Positions 1 through 29,600 of a DNA stretch of 64,000 nt are shown here, piece after piece. Position 1 is the first letter of the stretch. Every line of letters starts with the position of its first letter. A program made the position numbers and the translations under genes. The notes under the pieces were generated by a model, which saw nothing but the letters and a program-made list of their open reading frames with translations, was not told where the DNA came from and ran no database searches. The stretch is from NCBI RefSeq assembly GCF_048773025.1, contig NC_133556.1, positions 1,519,001 to 1,583,000 on the forward strand. Direction: 5' to 3'. The DNA is from Camelus bactrianus (Eukaryota > Chordata > Mammalia > Artiodactyla > Camelidae).

Positions 1-207
1 CCTTTGCTCCTTCGCCAAAGATCAATGGACTGTATTTGTGTGGGTCCATTTCTGGGATGTCTATTCTGTTCCCTTGATCTATTTGTTTTTTCCTTCAACA
101 GTATCTCACCGTCTTGATTACTTAGCTGTATAGTAGTAAGTCAGGAACTGTCATCCTCTGACTGTTCTTCAGTACTGAGTTGGCTACTCTGTGTCTTTTC
201 TGTTCTG
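1..207 (-). repeat. L1 ORF2-region fragment (antisense)
   Basis: The + strand reads as the reverse complement of the mammalian L1 ORF2 segment: phrases such as 'gatcaatggactgtattt' and 'ctgttcccttgatctatt' are typical of antisense L1. The element is cut by the window edge on the left and fades out near 207. It is moderately diverged, so it is old. Confidence 0.75.
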
Positions 208-299
208 TCGTTGCGCAGGGTCACTACCATCCACCTTCCCAAACTCGGTCCCCGCTAACTCCCCGTTCCCCGCCCCCAGTAGCCGCCGCGTTCTTCTCT

Positions 300-700
300 A
301 GAATGTGCAAAACACCCACGACGAGGTGGCCCTCACGCCCGGCACAAACCAAACTACAAGACACAAACACAGACTACCTTCCCGGCGGAGCAAACCGGAG
401 CCAGAGTGGCCCGGCCCCTGAGCCTCAGGTCACCACGGCACCTTGCAGGCCGGCCCCGCCCACCAGCCTTCCCGCGCCGTCCCGCCCCCTGCAGCTGGCC
501 CCTCCCCCCCACGCGCCAGCGGCCGGCCCCGCCCACCACCCTTCCCGCCCCGCCCCCTGCAGCTGGCCCCGCCCCGCCCCGCCCCGCTCTCAGGACCCGC
601 GCTCGCTCGCGACGGGGGGCGGAGGCCCGCGCGGGCCGAACCACCGTGGCCGTCAGAATGGGGAAAGGCTGAATTACAGCCGCCGCGGTGAGCTCGGGCG
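300..700. promoter_or_regulatory. Upstream CpG/GC-box cluster
   Basis: This stretch is very GC-rich with dense CpG and at least seven CCGCCC/CCCGCC GC boxes (Sp1/KLF type). It contains a duplicated unit: 449-503 and 522-570 both run gccggccccgcccacc ... ccctgcagctggcccc, about 73 bp apart. It lies 700 bp or more upstream of the EIF3B start codon and is separated from the main EIF3B island by a less GC-rich gap (about 715-1000). It could be a second promoter, a divergent-transcript promoter or an enhancer. I see no splice-supported gene in it. Confidence 0.5.
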
Positions 701-719
701 GAAGTGATTAAACCAACTG

Positions 720-1384
720 CCATTCATTTTTGCCTTGCGCCAGGCAGTCGTTCCTGTACTACTCTCGGCCCTCTCTGACCCGTCAGGAGTTCCTTTTATA
801 CTTTGGAATCGCCCATTCTTTTGCCCAGTCAGTAGACGAGTCTAAAAGCCGCCATGTGAAGGGGGCTCTTAGTGACGTACGTTGCACCGTTTGGTGAAAG
901 GCTAAGATAGCCAAGCACTTGGTTGAACTGAGCGTTTTCCCTAGTATTAGTTTTTACGTAAACGGTGTTCCCGTGCACTTCCGTGGGCTGAGATGGTTTC
1001 CGGTACCTCCCGCAGCGTCGCAAATAGTCTGGTCCTTCACCGCAGGGCCCGATGGGAGCGGGGAGGGCGCGGCCGCCATATTGGACGGAACCATCCGCCC
1101 CCTCAGGCGGGGTAGTCTGGCTGCCTAGCAGTTTGTAGGTCGGCCGAAGCAAGTGCGGGGACTGGAGTCGAGCACGCACGTGTCCCGGGAGCGCTGTCGT
1201 GATCGCCGGAGGACGCCTGTCTGCGGAGAGAGCTCCTCCGGGCGCGCGGGGCGGCACAGGGCGTGGGCGCCCCCCCACCCGCGTGGGCGCCCCGCCGCAC
1301 GCACATGGCCCGGCGGTAGGCGCGCGGTGCGGCCTGGGAGAGTCGGAAGCGAGGCGAGGCCGGGCGAGGCGGCAGCGGCGGGCC
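720..1384 (+). promoter_or_regulatory. EIF3B: EIF3B promoter and 5' UTR (TATA-less CpG island)
   Basis: This GC-rich stretch leads straight into the EIF3B start codon and has no TATA box at a sensible distance. A YY1-type element, gccgccatattgg, lies at 1072-1084. A second YY1-like gccgccatgt lies at 848-857, and a CRE-like tgacgtac at 873-880. YY1 elements near the start site are common in housekeeping and translation-factor genes (established). The exact start site cannot be read from sequence. The EIF3B frame stays open upstream of the ATG to about 1199 with no ATG, so initiation at 1385 is the natural choice. Confidence 0.6.
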
Positions 1385-20496
<19,112 letters not shown>

Positions 20497-20511
20497 TCCA
20501 GCAACACTGTG

Positions 20512-21528
20512 GTGAGACTTCAGGCGGGGCGCGGTTCACGTCCCGTGTGTTTCTCCTCTTGGGAAGACAGCTTGTGTGAGTGGGACCCAGCTTCAGGGAG
20601 CCACATCCTTGCCCGTGAGCTGTGGGAAGTCGGGGGCAGGCCCTGGGTGTGGGAGTGGGGCTGCCCTCTGGTCCAGCAGGTTGGCCACGGGCGAGAGGAG
20701 GGCCAGCCGTTGATGGGACGAGCCTTGGGGAGGGGGAGGCTTTGCTAGGAGAAGGCCTCGGGGCGTCCAGCAGAAAGGGGGCATCCCCAGCTGCAGCAGC
20801 TGTTCTGGTCAGTCCCTAGTTGGTCTGAGATGAGAGCCCCTGAAATGCCATCAGGTGTGGCAGGAACTCGGGCTTCAGTAAGGGCGGAAGGACCAGAGGT
20901 TGCCACCTCAGAACTGGCGTGGGTGCGGGGGAGGAGGGCCAAGGCTTTGCGCGCGTTGGGGTGCCCGGCCCTGCCATCCCGCAGCGGGGAAAGGGGTGGT
21001 GGTTCCCGGCCCCTCCACAGGCGTCGGAGCAGAGTGGATCTGTGGTCCCTCCCTCCTTTACGGGGTGTGCTGTGTGCTGGCCACACCGCCTGCCTGGGCC
21101 GTGTGGCCAGTGCCTGTTCTTCACGCAGCGCCCGGCACCCAGGACAGGGAGTGACCAGTGTCCCCTTGTTGCAGTGCCCCGTGTCTGTGCTGGAACCGCG
21201 GCCATCCTTCTGCGGAAAGCCTGCACGTTCCGGAGCTCCTGCCTGTGCTCTCGCGCGCGGGGCCGAGGCCGCCCCGGAGCTCGCCGCCCCCACACGTCGC
21301 CGTGCCTTTCAGCCCCTGCTGTCCACGGGGCCCAGAGGCACTGCTCTCGGTTTCCTCTTGTTTGGGTTTTAATCGCACCGCAGACTGTGCCCTGCCTCCT
21401 GCGGTCAGCGGTCCTGCCGAGACGCGGTGTCCCTTCCGGGCCCCTGGACGCCGGCAGGGAGGCCTGCAGTGCTGCGGCCCCACGCACTCGGGGCATCGGG
21501 GCGCCACGGCACGTCCCCCGCCATTCAG
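20512..21528 (+). other. EIF3B: Probable EIF3B 3'-UTR intron
   Basis: This 1.0-kb GC-rich stretch lies between the donor at 20512 and an acceptor-like ccgccattcag ending at 21528. It has no conserved coding content; the ORFs here are GC-driven shadows. The intron call is inferred from the splice signals and from the downstream poly(A) signal. Confidence 0.55.
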
Positions 21529-21590
21529 GTTGTGACAGATTCTCTCAACGGGCTAAACGTGGAAATAAAGGCAAACTTGTATGAAAAAGC
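21529..21590 (+). other. EIF3B: EIF3B last (non-coding) exon and poly(A) signal
   Basis: The exon begins gttgtgacagattctctc and contains AATAAA at 21564-21569, so cleavage is expected about 15-25 nt later. The AT-rich character contrasts sharply with the GC-rich DNA before it. A second possible poly(A) signal, AATAAA at 22389-22394, follows an AT-rich stretch and could serve a longer 3' UTR. Confidence 0.55.
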
Positions 21591-23594
21591 TGTCTTCCTC
21601 CTCTCTTTGAGTGTAGGTAGTGGCCTTGAACTTGGTGCCTGTGCCCTCAGCTCATGCCTTGCGCTGCGAGCTCATGTGGCGAGGAAGGGACGTCACCCTC
21701 CTCGGGGTCCCCTGCTTGTCAGCTCACCTGATGAGGAAGATCCCTTCCTTCCTCGGTCGCGCAGGTGTGAAGACGTACCTTGATGGTTGTCACTGGAGCC
21801 ACTAGCGTGTGGTTCTCTTGAGTGTGCAGCTCTGCTCCCTGAGGGGGGAGCGGGCACGTCCGTGAAGTTCCGGCCCTTGTAACCTGCAGCGCCTGCTGCC
21901 CGTTGGCGCCTTGTGCAACGGCCGCTTCTTCCTCCCCTTTTCTGTCCTGGACCCTGAAGCTTAGTTTAAAAAGCAGTGCAACGTGGAGCAGACACACTTG
22001 GAGTTCACAGCTGTGACCCGTGACCTGTACCACATCCGGGCCAGCGAGGGCCTTCTGGGGTTGGAGGCCCAGCTGCACCCGTGGGGAGGAGGACAGGCCA
22101 ACACCCGCCCCGTGGCTCGGCCGGCGGGCCCCCCGTGGGCCTGCGCCCCGCGCTCTCCCCTCTGTGGCTCTCGGCTTGGCGGGCCCCCTCACGCTGGGGC
22201 CACAGCGGCCCTTGTGTCCGCTTCTGTGCTTTTAACCGCAGTGTGCGAGCCCTGGTTCTCCTACTTTGTGGCTTTAAGAAGGGACAGGCACACGGTTCTG
22301 TTGTATTAACAGGTTTTTAACAGAGTTTTTGAAAAGTTAACTTTTCACTGTTACAAATTTGCTAGTTGTAACTTTTGCATAGTTTGTAAATAAAATAATT
22401 TCCAAGCACTTGTGTTGATCTGTCTTCTATAGACCGGGTTCCCCAGGCCTGGCCCATCACAGAGGACTTAACTGACCTGTCCCAAGGGTGTGGGGGTGCA
22501 GAGTGTCCCCAGTGTCCTGCTTGGGCATAGGGGTGGGTGCCCGGCCCCCTGCGCAGTCCTGGTGTCCGGTGTGTCTCCAGAGCAGTCAGGATGGGAGGGG
22601 CTTGCCCTCCAGTCGGAGCCTGGAGGCAGGCTCTCCAGCAAGTCCTTGGTGGGTCAGAGGCCGGGCCTTCATGGGAGGGGCCCTCTCCTCCCCTGGCCTC
22701 GCTCACGTGGCTGAGAGGCCCTGGAGCCCAGCACTGACCTGGACGCCAAGGGTGAGAACACGGGCGCGATCAGCACGACCCTGCCTGAGACGAGCGAGCG
22801 AGCGAGCGAGTATGGCCGGTTGCTGCTGCGGGGCCAGACGAAGCCACGGTGACCCCGTAGTCAATCAACTTCAGACACAACCCCGCTCGTGTGGGTGGGC
22901 CTCTGGCGCCTTCCCTCTCGGTGGTTGGAATCGCTAAGTTGGATTTCCCAAGCCTGAGCTCCGTGGGTCCAGTCTCGTGGTTTACGCCAAAGGGCGCAGC
23001 GGTTCTCTGTCCTGGTAGCAGCCCCTGTGTCCCCGGCGGGAACGGGGCCCTGGGCGCCTGGCACGGCGGGTGGCTGCGCGACCTGGCAGGTGCAGCCTGC
23101 TTGGGTCACGGCCCAGTGAGTTCCTTGGGGACTGCAGTGGAAAAGTTGAGCGCAGCGTTTAAGCAGTAAACATGCCTGGTGGTTAACGCGAGTCGGGCCC
23201 TGGGTGTGGGGCAGGCAGCGTGGGAAAGGGGCCTAAAACCACATCCTGATCAGAAACCTGTGGGTCGTTGGCAAGGTTGACTTAGAAACGTGCCTTTGAG
23301 GAGAGAAGTATTTTGAGGAAATTATTTAAATATTAGCTGCTAGCTTTCTGCACCAGGCCTGGGGTAGGTCTCTGATGGGCTCACCTACAGACCAGGTGAG
23401 GCCTGAGAGCACCCCGGGGTTGCCACAGCGTTAGGTGAGGGCCCCACCTGAACCACATGGGCCGGCCTGGAGTTGCTGAGACACTGGGGACTAGCTGGGC
23501 TCCTGGGGCCCTGCTGATGTCACAGGGCTGGGGCAGGGCTGACTGCAGCCAGGTGTCTCCAGGTGTCTCCAGGAGCTCTTGTCCCCTGCCAGCC
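21591..23594. other. Intergenic region between EIF3B and the KIF19-like gene
   Basis: It holds GC-rich DNA, an AT-rich patch with AATAAA at 22389-22394, and a short CpG-containing tetranucleotide run (GCGA repeats, about 22789-22811). The promoter and any 5'-UTR exons of the KIF19-like gene must lie here or further upstream, but I cannot point to a start site. No other gene is visible. Confidence 0.6.
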
Positions 23595-23681
23595 ATGCCC
23601 TCCTGCCCTGCTGCCGGCTCCTTGCCGGCCCGGGACAGCCCTGCCGTGGGGGAGGTGGAGCCCAAGGACCAGCAGCTCATG
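23595..23681 (+). CDS. KIF19-like: KIF19-like exon 1 (start codon)
   Basis: It ends in EPKDQQLM, matching the human KIF19 N-terminus SKDQQLM. The donor is atg|gtgagc. I chose the ATG at 23595 (context cagccatgc) as closest to the family's short N-terminus. In-frame ATGs also occur at 23457 and 23517 and would add 46 or 26 residues. Confidence 0.8.
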
Positions 23682-26600
23682 GTGAGCGTCCTCCCCCGAG
23701 TGCCTAGACTGTCCCTGGGCCGCATCCTCCCTGCCCTGGCCTCCTGACACACTGCCCCCCAGTGCCCGCGTGTCATAGGTCAGGCCTCTGCCGTCAGCCC
23801 GGGTCCCCATACAGGTCCTGCCCCTGGCTGCTTAGCCCTCCCTCACAGGGACCTAGCGACCCCCTGCTTCTCACCTCACCCCAACTCCCACCCAGTCAAG
23901 CCGGGCCTGATCAGGCCCGTGTCCCGGGTGACGTGAGGCCCGTCAGGCAGTGCGGTGAGTGGGGACCAGGGTCTTGCCCCCAACCTGCAGGCTAGTCACA
24001 GAGCCCTCGTGTTCGGGTCCCCGTTTAGGTGGCAGGGGAGCCACAGCTACCGTTCCTGCCGGGAGGAACCTTCCCCCCATTACAGGCAGGGCGGCAGAGG
24101 CCCAGAAGCACTGCGCTGGCTCGCTGGGCCCACGGCTCCTGCGTGGCCAAGGAGGTTGGAGGCCTGGGTCAGCGCCACCCCAGAGCGTGCCCTGCAGGGC
24201 CCCCTTAGAACCAGGGGGCGAGCCGGGCAGAGAACGGTGGGCAGCAGGGCCCTGAGTGTGCTCGCAGCCCGCGTGGAGGTCAGGTCCCTCGGGGGTGGGT
24301 AGGAAGCGGGGCACAGCGGTAAGACCCCGTAGCAGCTGTGCGACCCTGGCAAGTTACTTCAGCTCTCTGGGCCTCAGTCGCCCCGGCTCAGACCAGGCAG
24401 GGTCACCGCGTTCACGAGGCTCCTCTCAGCCCCGTCGTGCGGCTGAGCAAGCTCAGGCTCTGCGTGAGGAGGTCCCCGCCCGGCCAGGCTTCAAGGCTTC
24501 ACCGGGAGTGGGAGGCTCCTGGGAGGCGAGGGGAGGTTGGGCGGGCGTCTCTGCACTGGAAGGACCGGGGGCTCCCTCGTGGGGGCCTTGGAAGGCAGCC
24601 TCGCGGTGTCCTGCCCACAGGTGGCGCTTCGGATCCGCCCGCTCAGTGACTTGGAGCTGGAGGATGGGGCCACCGTCGTCGCCCACAAGGCGGGCGACCA
24701 GGTGAGGCTGCGTCGCGGGGTCAGAGCCCCCCACCCTCCCACGTGTGCTCACCCACCTCGCTCCCTCCCTTCCAGAATCAGTAAGGTCAGTGCTCAGTGA
24801 CCGGCGCTCCAGACACTGGCGTGAGGGAACCCAGGGCCTGCCGCGCCTCCCCCAGCTCACTTCCTAGTGGGGTGGGGTGGGGTGGGGTGGGGTGGGGTGG
24901 GGGTCAAACAGGATAAACACAGAACACTGGGGAGTTGAGTGCGCATAGAACAGAGCGGACAGAGGCGGTCACAAACGTCCTCTCTGGTGACACGTGGGCA
25001 GCCTGGAGGAGGGGGAGAGGTTGGGGGGCGCTAAGGAGAGGCCAGCTCCAGGCCCTCACGGGAGCCGGGAGGGCGGGGGCGGGGGCGGGCAGGAGGGCGG
25101 CCGCCCGGATGTGCGGCTGTGACAGGCCCGGTGACTGCAGCCCCCAGGCCCGGGGCGGCACGCTGCCCCCGACCCCTGCTCCTTGGAAGCTGGCTCGGAA
25201 GCTGCGCCATCCGTGCAGCTTAGGCGTGGTGGTGCCTGGGGTCCTCACTGACCGGAATACATGCCAAAGTTGGGGGTCCAACAAAACGTAGTTCCCAAAC
25301 TGGATTCCCCCATTTGTCCTTGAAAGGCCGCTCTAACCGGGATGTTCCCAGGGTGTGTTTGTTCTTGAGGCAAAGGACCCCGATGGAGGAGAGGCCGGCT
25401 GGGGCTTGCCCACGGGATGGGGGTGACGTGAGGGGAGAGGAACCAGGGGTGTAAACAGGCAAGACGGGGTTAAACTGCGGGGAACGGAGGCTTACAGGAG
25501 GGGCTCTGGCTCAGCTGTGGAGAGCGTTCCCACAGCCTTGACCTGGAGGCAGCGCCAGGCTAACTAGGTCCATGACGTGACTGCCCTGGCAGGCAGGATG
25601 TAGGGACAGGCTCAGGACACGGTGTGGGCCCGGGCTCGGCACAGACAGGGTGACGACAGCCAAGTATCAGCTACGAGTCTGGTGCTAGCAGGGCCGGGGC
25701 GGGGGCTGCGGCCCACAGGCCCCCCGTTGTCACGCCGGGAACTGTGTGCACCACTGATCAAAGCACGCAAGTGCCAGGGAGCAGGCGGTGCCTCTGAAAT
25801 AGCGGTTGAGGCAAATGGCCTGCTGGAGTCTGCAGTGGCTCTCACAATGGTCCCAGTCTCCCCAGATCTTGGCACAGAGCTCCCGGGGGCTCTGGCCACC
25901 CCCGGCTGAGTGGGCAGGCGGCCCGGTGGCAGGCTCTGGGCCGCCCAGTTGGGCCCCTAAGACTCCACAGCTCCCCCAGGCCCCGAGCACCAGGATAAAC
26001 AGCTCGGCTGGTCTCTGTTGCCCTGCCCTCCAGCCCCGGCACAGGCTCCTTCGAGCCTCGTGCCCCCAGAGGCCCCGGGACACCCTGCTCTATGAGGACG
26101 TGCTTCTGTGGGAAAGGAGAGGACCCGGGCAGGGGTGCCAGGGCACTCGGGGGCCCAGCGCAGGGCGGCAGGGCTGATGGGTGCAGTCCCTCCCCAGGCA
26201 CCCGGGACCCCTCCTCCGTTTTCCCCTTTCCTTTGGGCAGCACAGCCCCCGGAGCAGGAGGTCACTGGGTGGGGAGGGGTTGTCCCCTGGGTTGCATGGG
26301 GAGAGTGCAGGAGTGAGGCTGCTGGCTCGGTCCACAAAGCCCCTTCCCCGCCTGCAGGGCGTTGTGGCTGGCGTGGCTCTTCACGAGCCCTTGGCGCCCA
26401 GGCCCGGCGCTTGGTGGGCGTCTGGGCTGCTGTCCGCGTTGGGCGCTGGTTGGGCTCTGGGATGGGTCGGCTGGAGGCAGAGCCCAGCAGGCCTCGGGGT
26501 GGAGGGGGGCCTGCGGCCCAATCCCCTGCCAACCCTGCCTCTCACTCCCCAGGTGGTGGTGCTGATGGACCCCGGGGAGGACCCCGAGGACCCGCTGTGC

Positions 26601-29600
26601 ACACACCGGTCCCGGGAGAAGACCTTCATCTTCGACACTGTTTTCGACCAGCAGGCATCCCAGGTGCCCGCCCCTCCCCACCGCCCCACGTCCCCGCGGG
26701 GCCAGGCCCGCCGTGGGTGTCCTCACGTGGGGGCTTGGCAGCCACGTGGCCTCATCTATGGCGTCTCATCTTCAGGAATCTCCCTGAAGATCAAGGAGGT
26801 TGGCACTTTGGGTCACCCCAGGGCAGAAGCAGAGGCCCTGTCCAGGGACGCGGGGGGCTGCCAGGTGCCCAGGCTTTATACACATTCTCATTCATTCCTC
26901 TGTGTGTCCGTGCGTCTGCCCACCTACCCATCCACCCAACAAAGTCCTGTCCTGTCCTCCACGGGGCTAGAACACACTCCCTGCCCACAGGGGCTCACAT
27001 CCCAGCAAGACAGATAGACAGACAGGAGACAAACTTGTGATAAGCACCGTCCTGGAGACCAGCCAGGCGAGCAAAGGCCTTCCTGAGGGAGAGTGTGTCA
27101 GGAGAGACCTGAAGGAGGAAGGAGGCCGCTGTGAGCACACAGTGGGGAGGGTCTGGCGGAGGCTGCCCGGCGCCCGCTCCACAGACGAGGTGTGGGGTCA
27201 GGCTGCACTCCTCGCCTCCGCCCTTTACCAAGGACAGAAGGCCGTCCAGCATGTTCTGACCCTCACATTACAGAGGGCGGCCCGGGCTCAGTGTGGGTGA
27301 CACACGGGGAGGTGCTTACTCCTGAGCCCGGCCAAGCAGGACTTGAACCCAGCCTCTCGAGGTGGGACAGTCACGTCTCCGGGGTGGTGACGCCAGCGGG
27401 ATGTTTGGCCCCAGGACAGAGCCCAGTGAGGGACGCAGGGGTCCGTGCTCACTCCCACCCTGCACCCAAATGTCTTTCCCACAGTGGGGGGTGCCCAGGG
27501 CACTCCTGCACTCAGCACAGCCCCCTCAACTGCCAAGAAGCCACGGCTCCCACCTGTCCGCTGGCTCTGCAGCGCAGCAGGGCCGAGGCTGCAAACAGCC
27601 CTCACCACCATCCTTCGTGGCTCTTTGGGTGGATGGGGGTCAGCCGGGCAGGCCCTCCTGTGGTGCTGGGCGTTCATCTGGAGCACCGGGGGCTCCCACA
27701 GGTGGCCTCTCCGTGCAGCTTGGCCTTCCTCTCAGCATGGCGGCCCCAGAGCAGGCGGGAAGGTGGGCGCTGCCAGGCCTCTCGGGGCCCGGCCCACAGC
27801 ACCACGGCTGCCACGCTTCACCGGAGGAGCGAGTCACTAGGGCTGGCCTGGATGGTCTTCTGTCTGTCCGCAGGAAGACGTGTACCGTGCCACCACCCAG
27901 CACTTAGTGGAAGGCGTGGTTTCTGGATACAGCTCGACGATGTTTGCCTACGGCCCCTCAGGTACGGCCACGGGCAGTGTCCCGAGGAGGGGATGGGGCT
28001 GGTGGCAGCGGAACCCTTTCCAGCAGCACAAAGCACCTACTGTGTGCTGGCCGTGCGCTGGTCCCTCTTCATCCGCTGGCTCCTTTGGTCCTTGCAGCAG
28101 CCCCAAAAGGCAGGTAGAGCCCCCCCGCCCCATCACAGATGAGAAAACTGAGCCTCAGAGAGGTGAGGGGACTTCCCCAAGGTCACACAGCTGGTAGGAG
28201 TGAACCTGGCACTCAACCCAAGCCTACACTTTGCTGCCCATGGGAGCCCACAGATTTCTTCTCTGCAGTGACAGGCTGGGATCGGCAAACACTTAGACGC
28301 TAAGCTGCTCTCCTAAGAACTAGAATCGCAGAGGGTCAGTGCTGGGTGAGCCCTACGGCCCTTCCCCTGCAGGTGCAGAAACGGAGGCCCTGAGAAGCCT
28401 GGCTCAAAGCCACAGCTTGTTTATTTCATTCATTCATTCATTCATTCATTCAAAAAACATTAGGGAGCACGTACTATGCTCTGGGCTCTAGCAAAGGAAA
28501 AGGGCCAGCTGGTCCTTGCCTCTAGGGGCGAACGGGGTACAGGGTGGTGAGGCACTGCTTAGAAAGTTTAGCACGTTCGTTAATTCTATTACAGAAACAA
28601 TACAAACACCTTAAAGCAAATTTGGAGCAGGGAATCCAGCCTCCCTCCGCTGACTGCGCCTTTGCTTTACATCCTCCAGTCTCCCTGCCTGCCTAGGTGC
28701 CCTCCACACAGCAGCCATCAGGAGGCTCAGACAGGGTGGTTTTATTTTCCTTGTTTCCAAAACGGAAAACGAGAGTGCCAGAGGGCAGGGGCGGTTTGCT
28801 TAGTAAAGGCCGCGGCGTGGCCAGGCTCGGGGTGGGGCCCAAGTCCAGCTCAGGAGCCCCACCTGGGTGGCGTCCTGCTCCCCTCGCAGGTGCCGGCAAG
28901 ACCCACACCATGCTGGGCACGGACGCAGAGCCCGGCATCTACCTGCAGACCCTCACCCACCTCCTCCGGGCCATCGAGGAGACCCGAGACAGCGCGGACT
29001 GCAGCGTGTCCACATCTTACCTCGAGGTGAGCCCGCCCGCCCGCCTCGGCTGCAGAGCCGCCACCTGTTACCCCAGGTGCCCCTGGCCTGTGGGAAGCCT
29101 CCGCCTTCCCGGCATTCGCGTCCCCTCTGGAGGTGCCAACCGCCAGTGACAGGCAGGTCCCTGCACTGCTGCCTTTGCACCAAAGCTCCTGCTCCCAGCA
29201 TTTCTGTGTCATGCAGATTTATAACGAAGCCATCCGGGATCTCCTGAACCCGTCCTCGGGGTTTCTGGACCTGAGGGAAGATGCTAGGGGCAGCATCCAG
29301 ATTGCAGGCATCACGGAGGTCTCCACCTCCAACGCCCAGGAGGTGAGGCCCACGGGGGGACACGTGGCAGCCACGCTGGCAGGCACCAGTCCCCACAAGG
29401 TCCCTCACGGTCAGGTTCAGAGAGCAGAGCCAGACACACAGCTGCTCCTGGGCTCAGGGAGCAGCCCATGCCTGCCCACCCCAGCCACCCTTGTCCTGCC
29501 CTCCTTGCTGCGCTCGGGGCAGGCATCACCAGTGAATCACGCAGCCTTCCCTCTGCGTCCACGTGCAGGTGTGGAATCCACCTTCCCGCAGCACCCCAGG

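Noticed and set aside
23457-23594. Longer KIF19-like N-terminus from ATG 23457 or 23517
   Set aside because: In frame and open, but the added residues have no family counterpart. The 23595 start is nearer to the usual short N-terminus.
26108-27040. 310-aa and 278-aa ORFs overlapping KIF19-like exon 3
   Set aside because: Only 111 nt of one frame matches a kinesin. The rest is intronic GC-rich sequence running into an L2 fragment.
27192-28142. 316-aa ORF overlapping KIF19-like exon 4
   Set aside because: It crosses two MIR elements and runs in a different frame from the kinesin exon.
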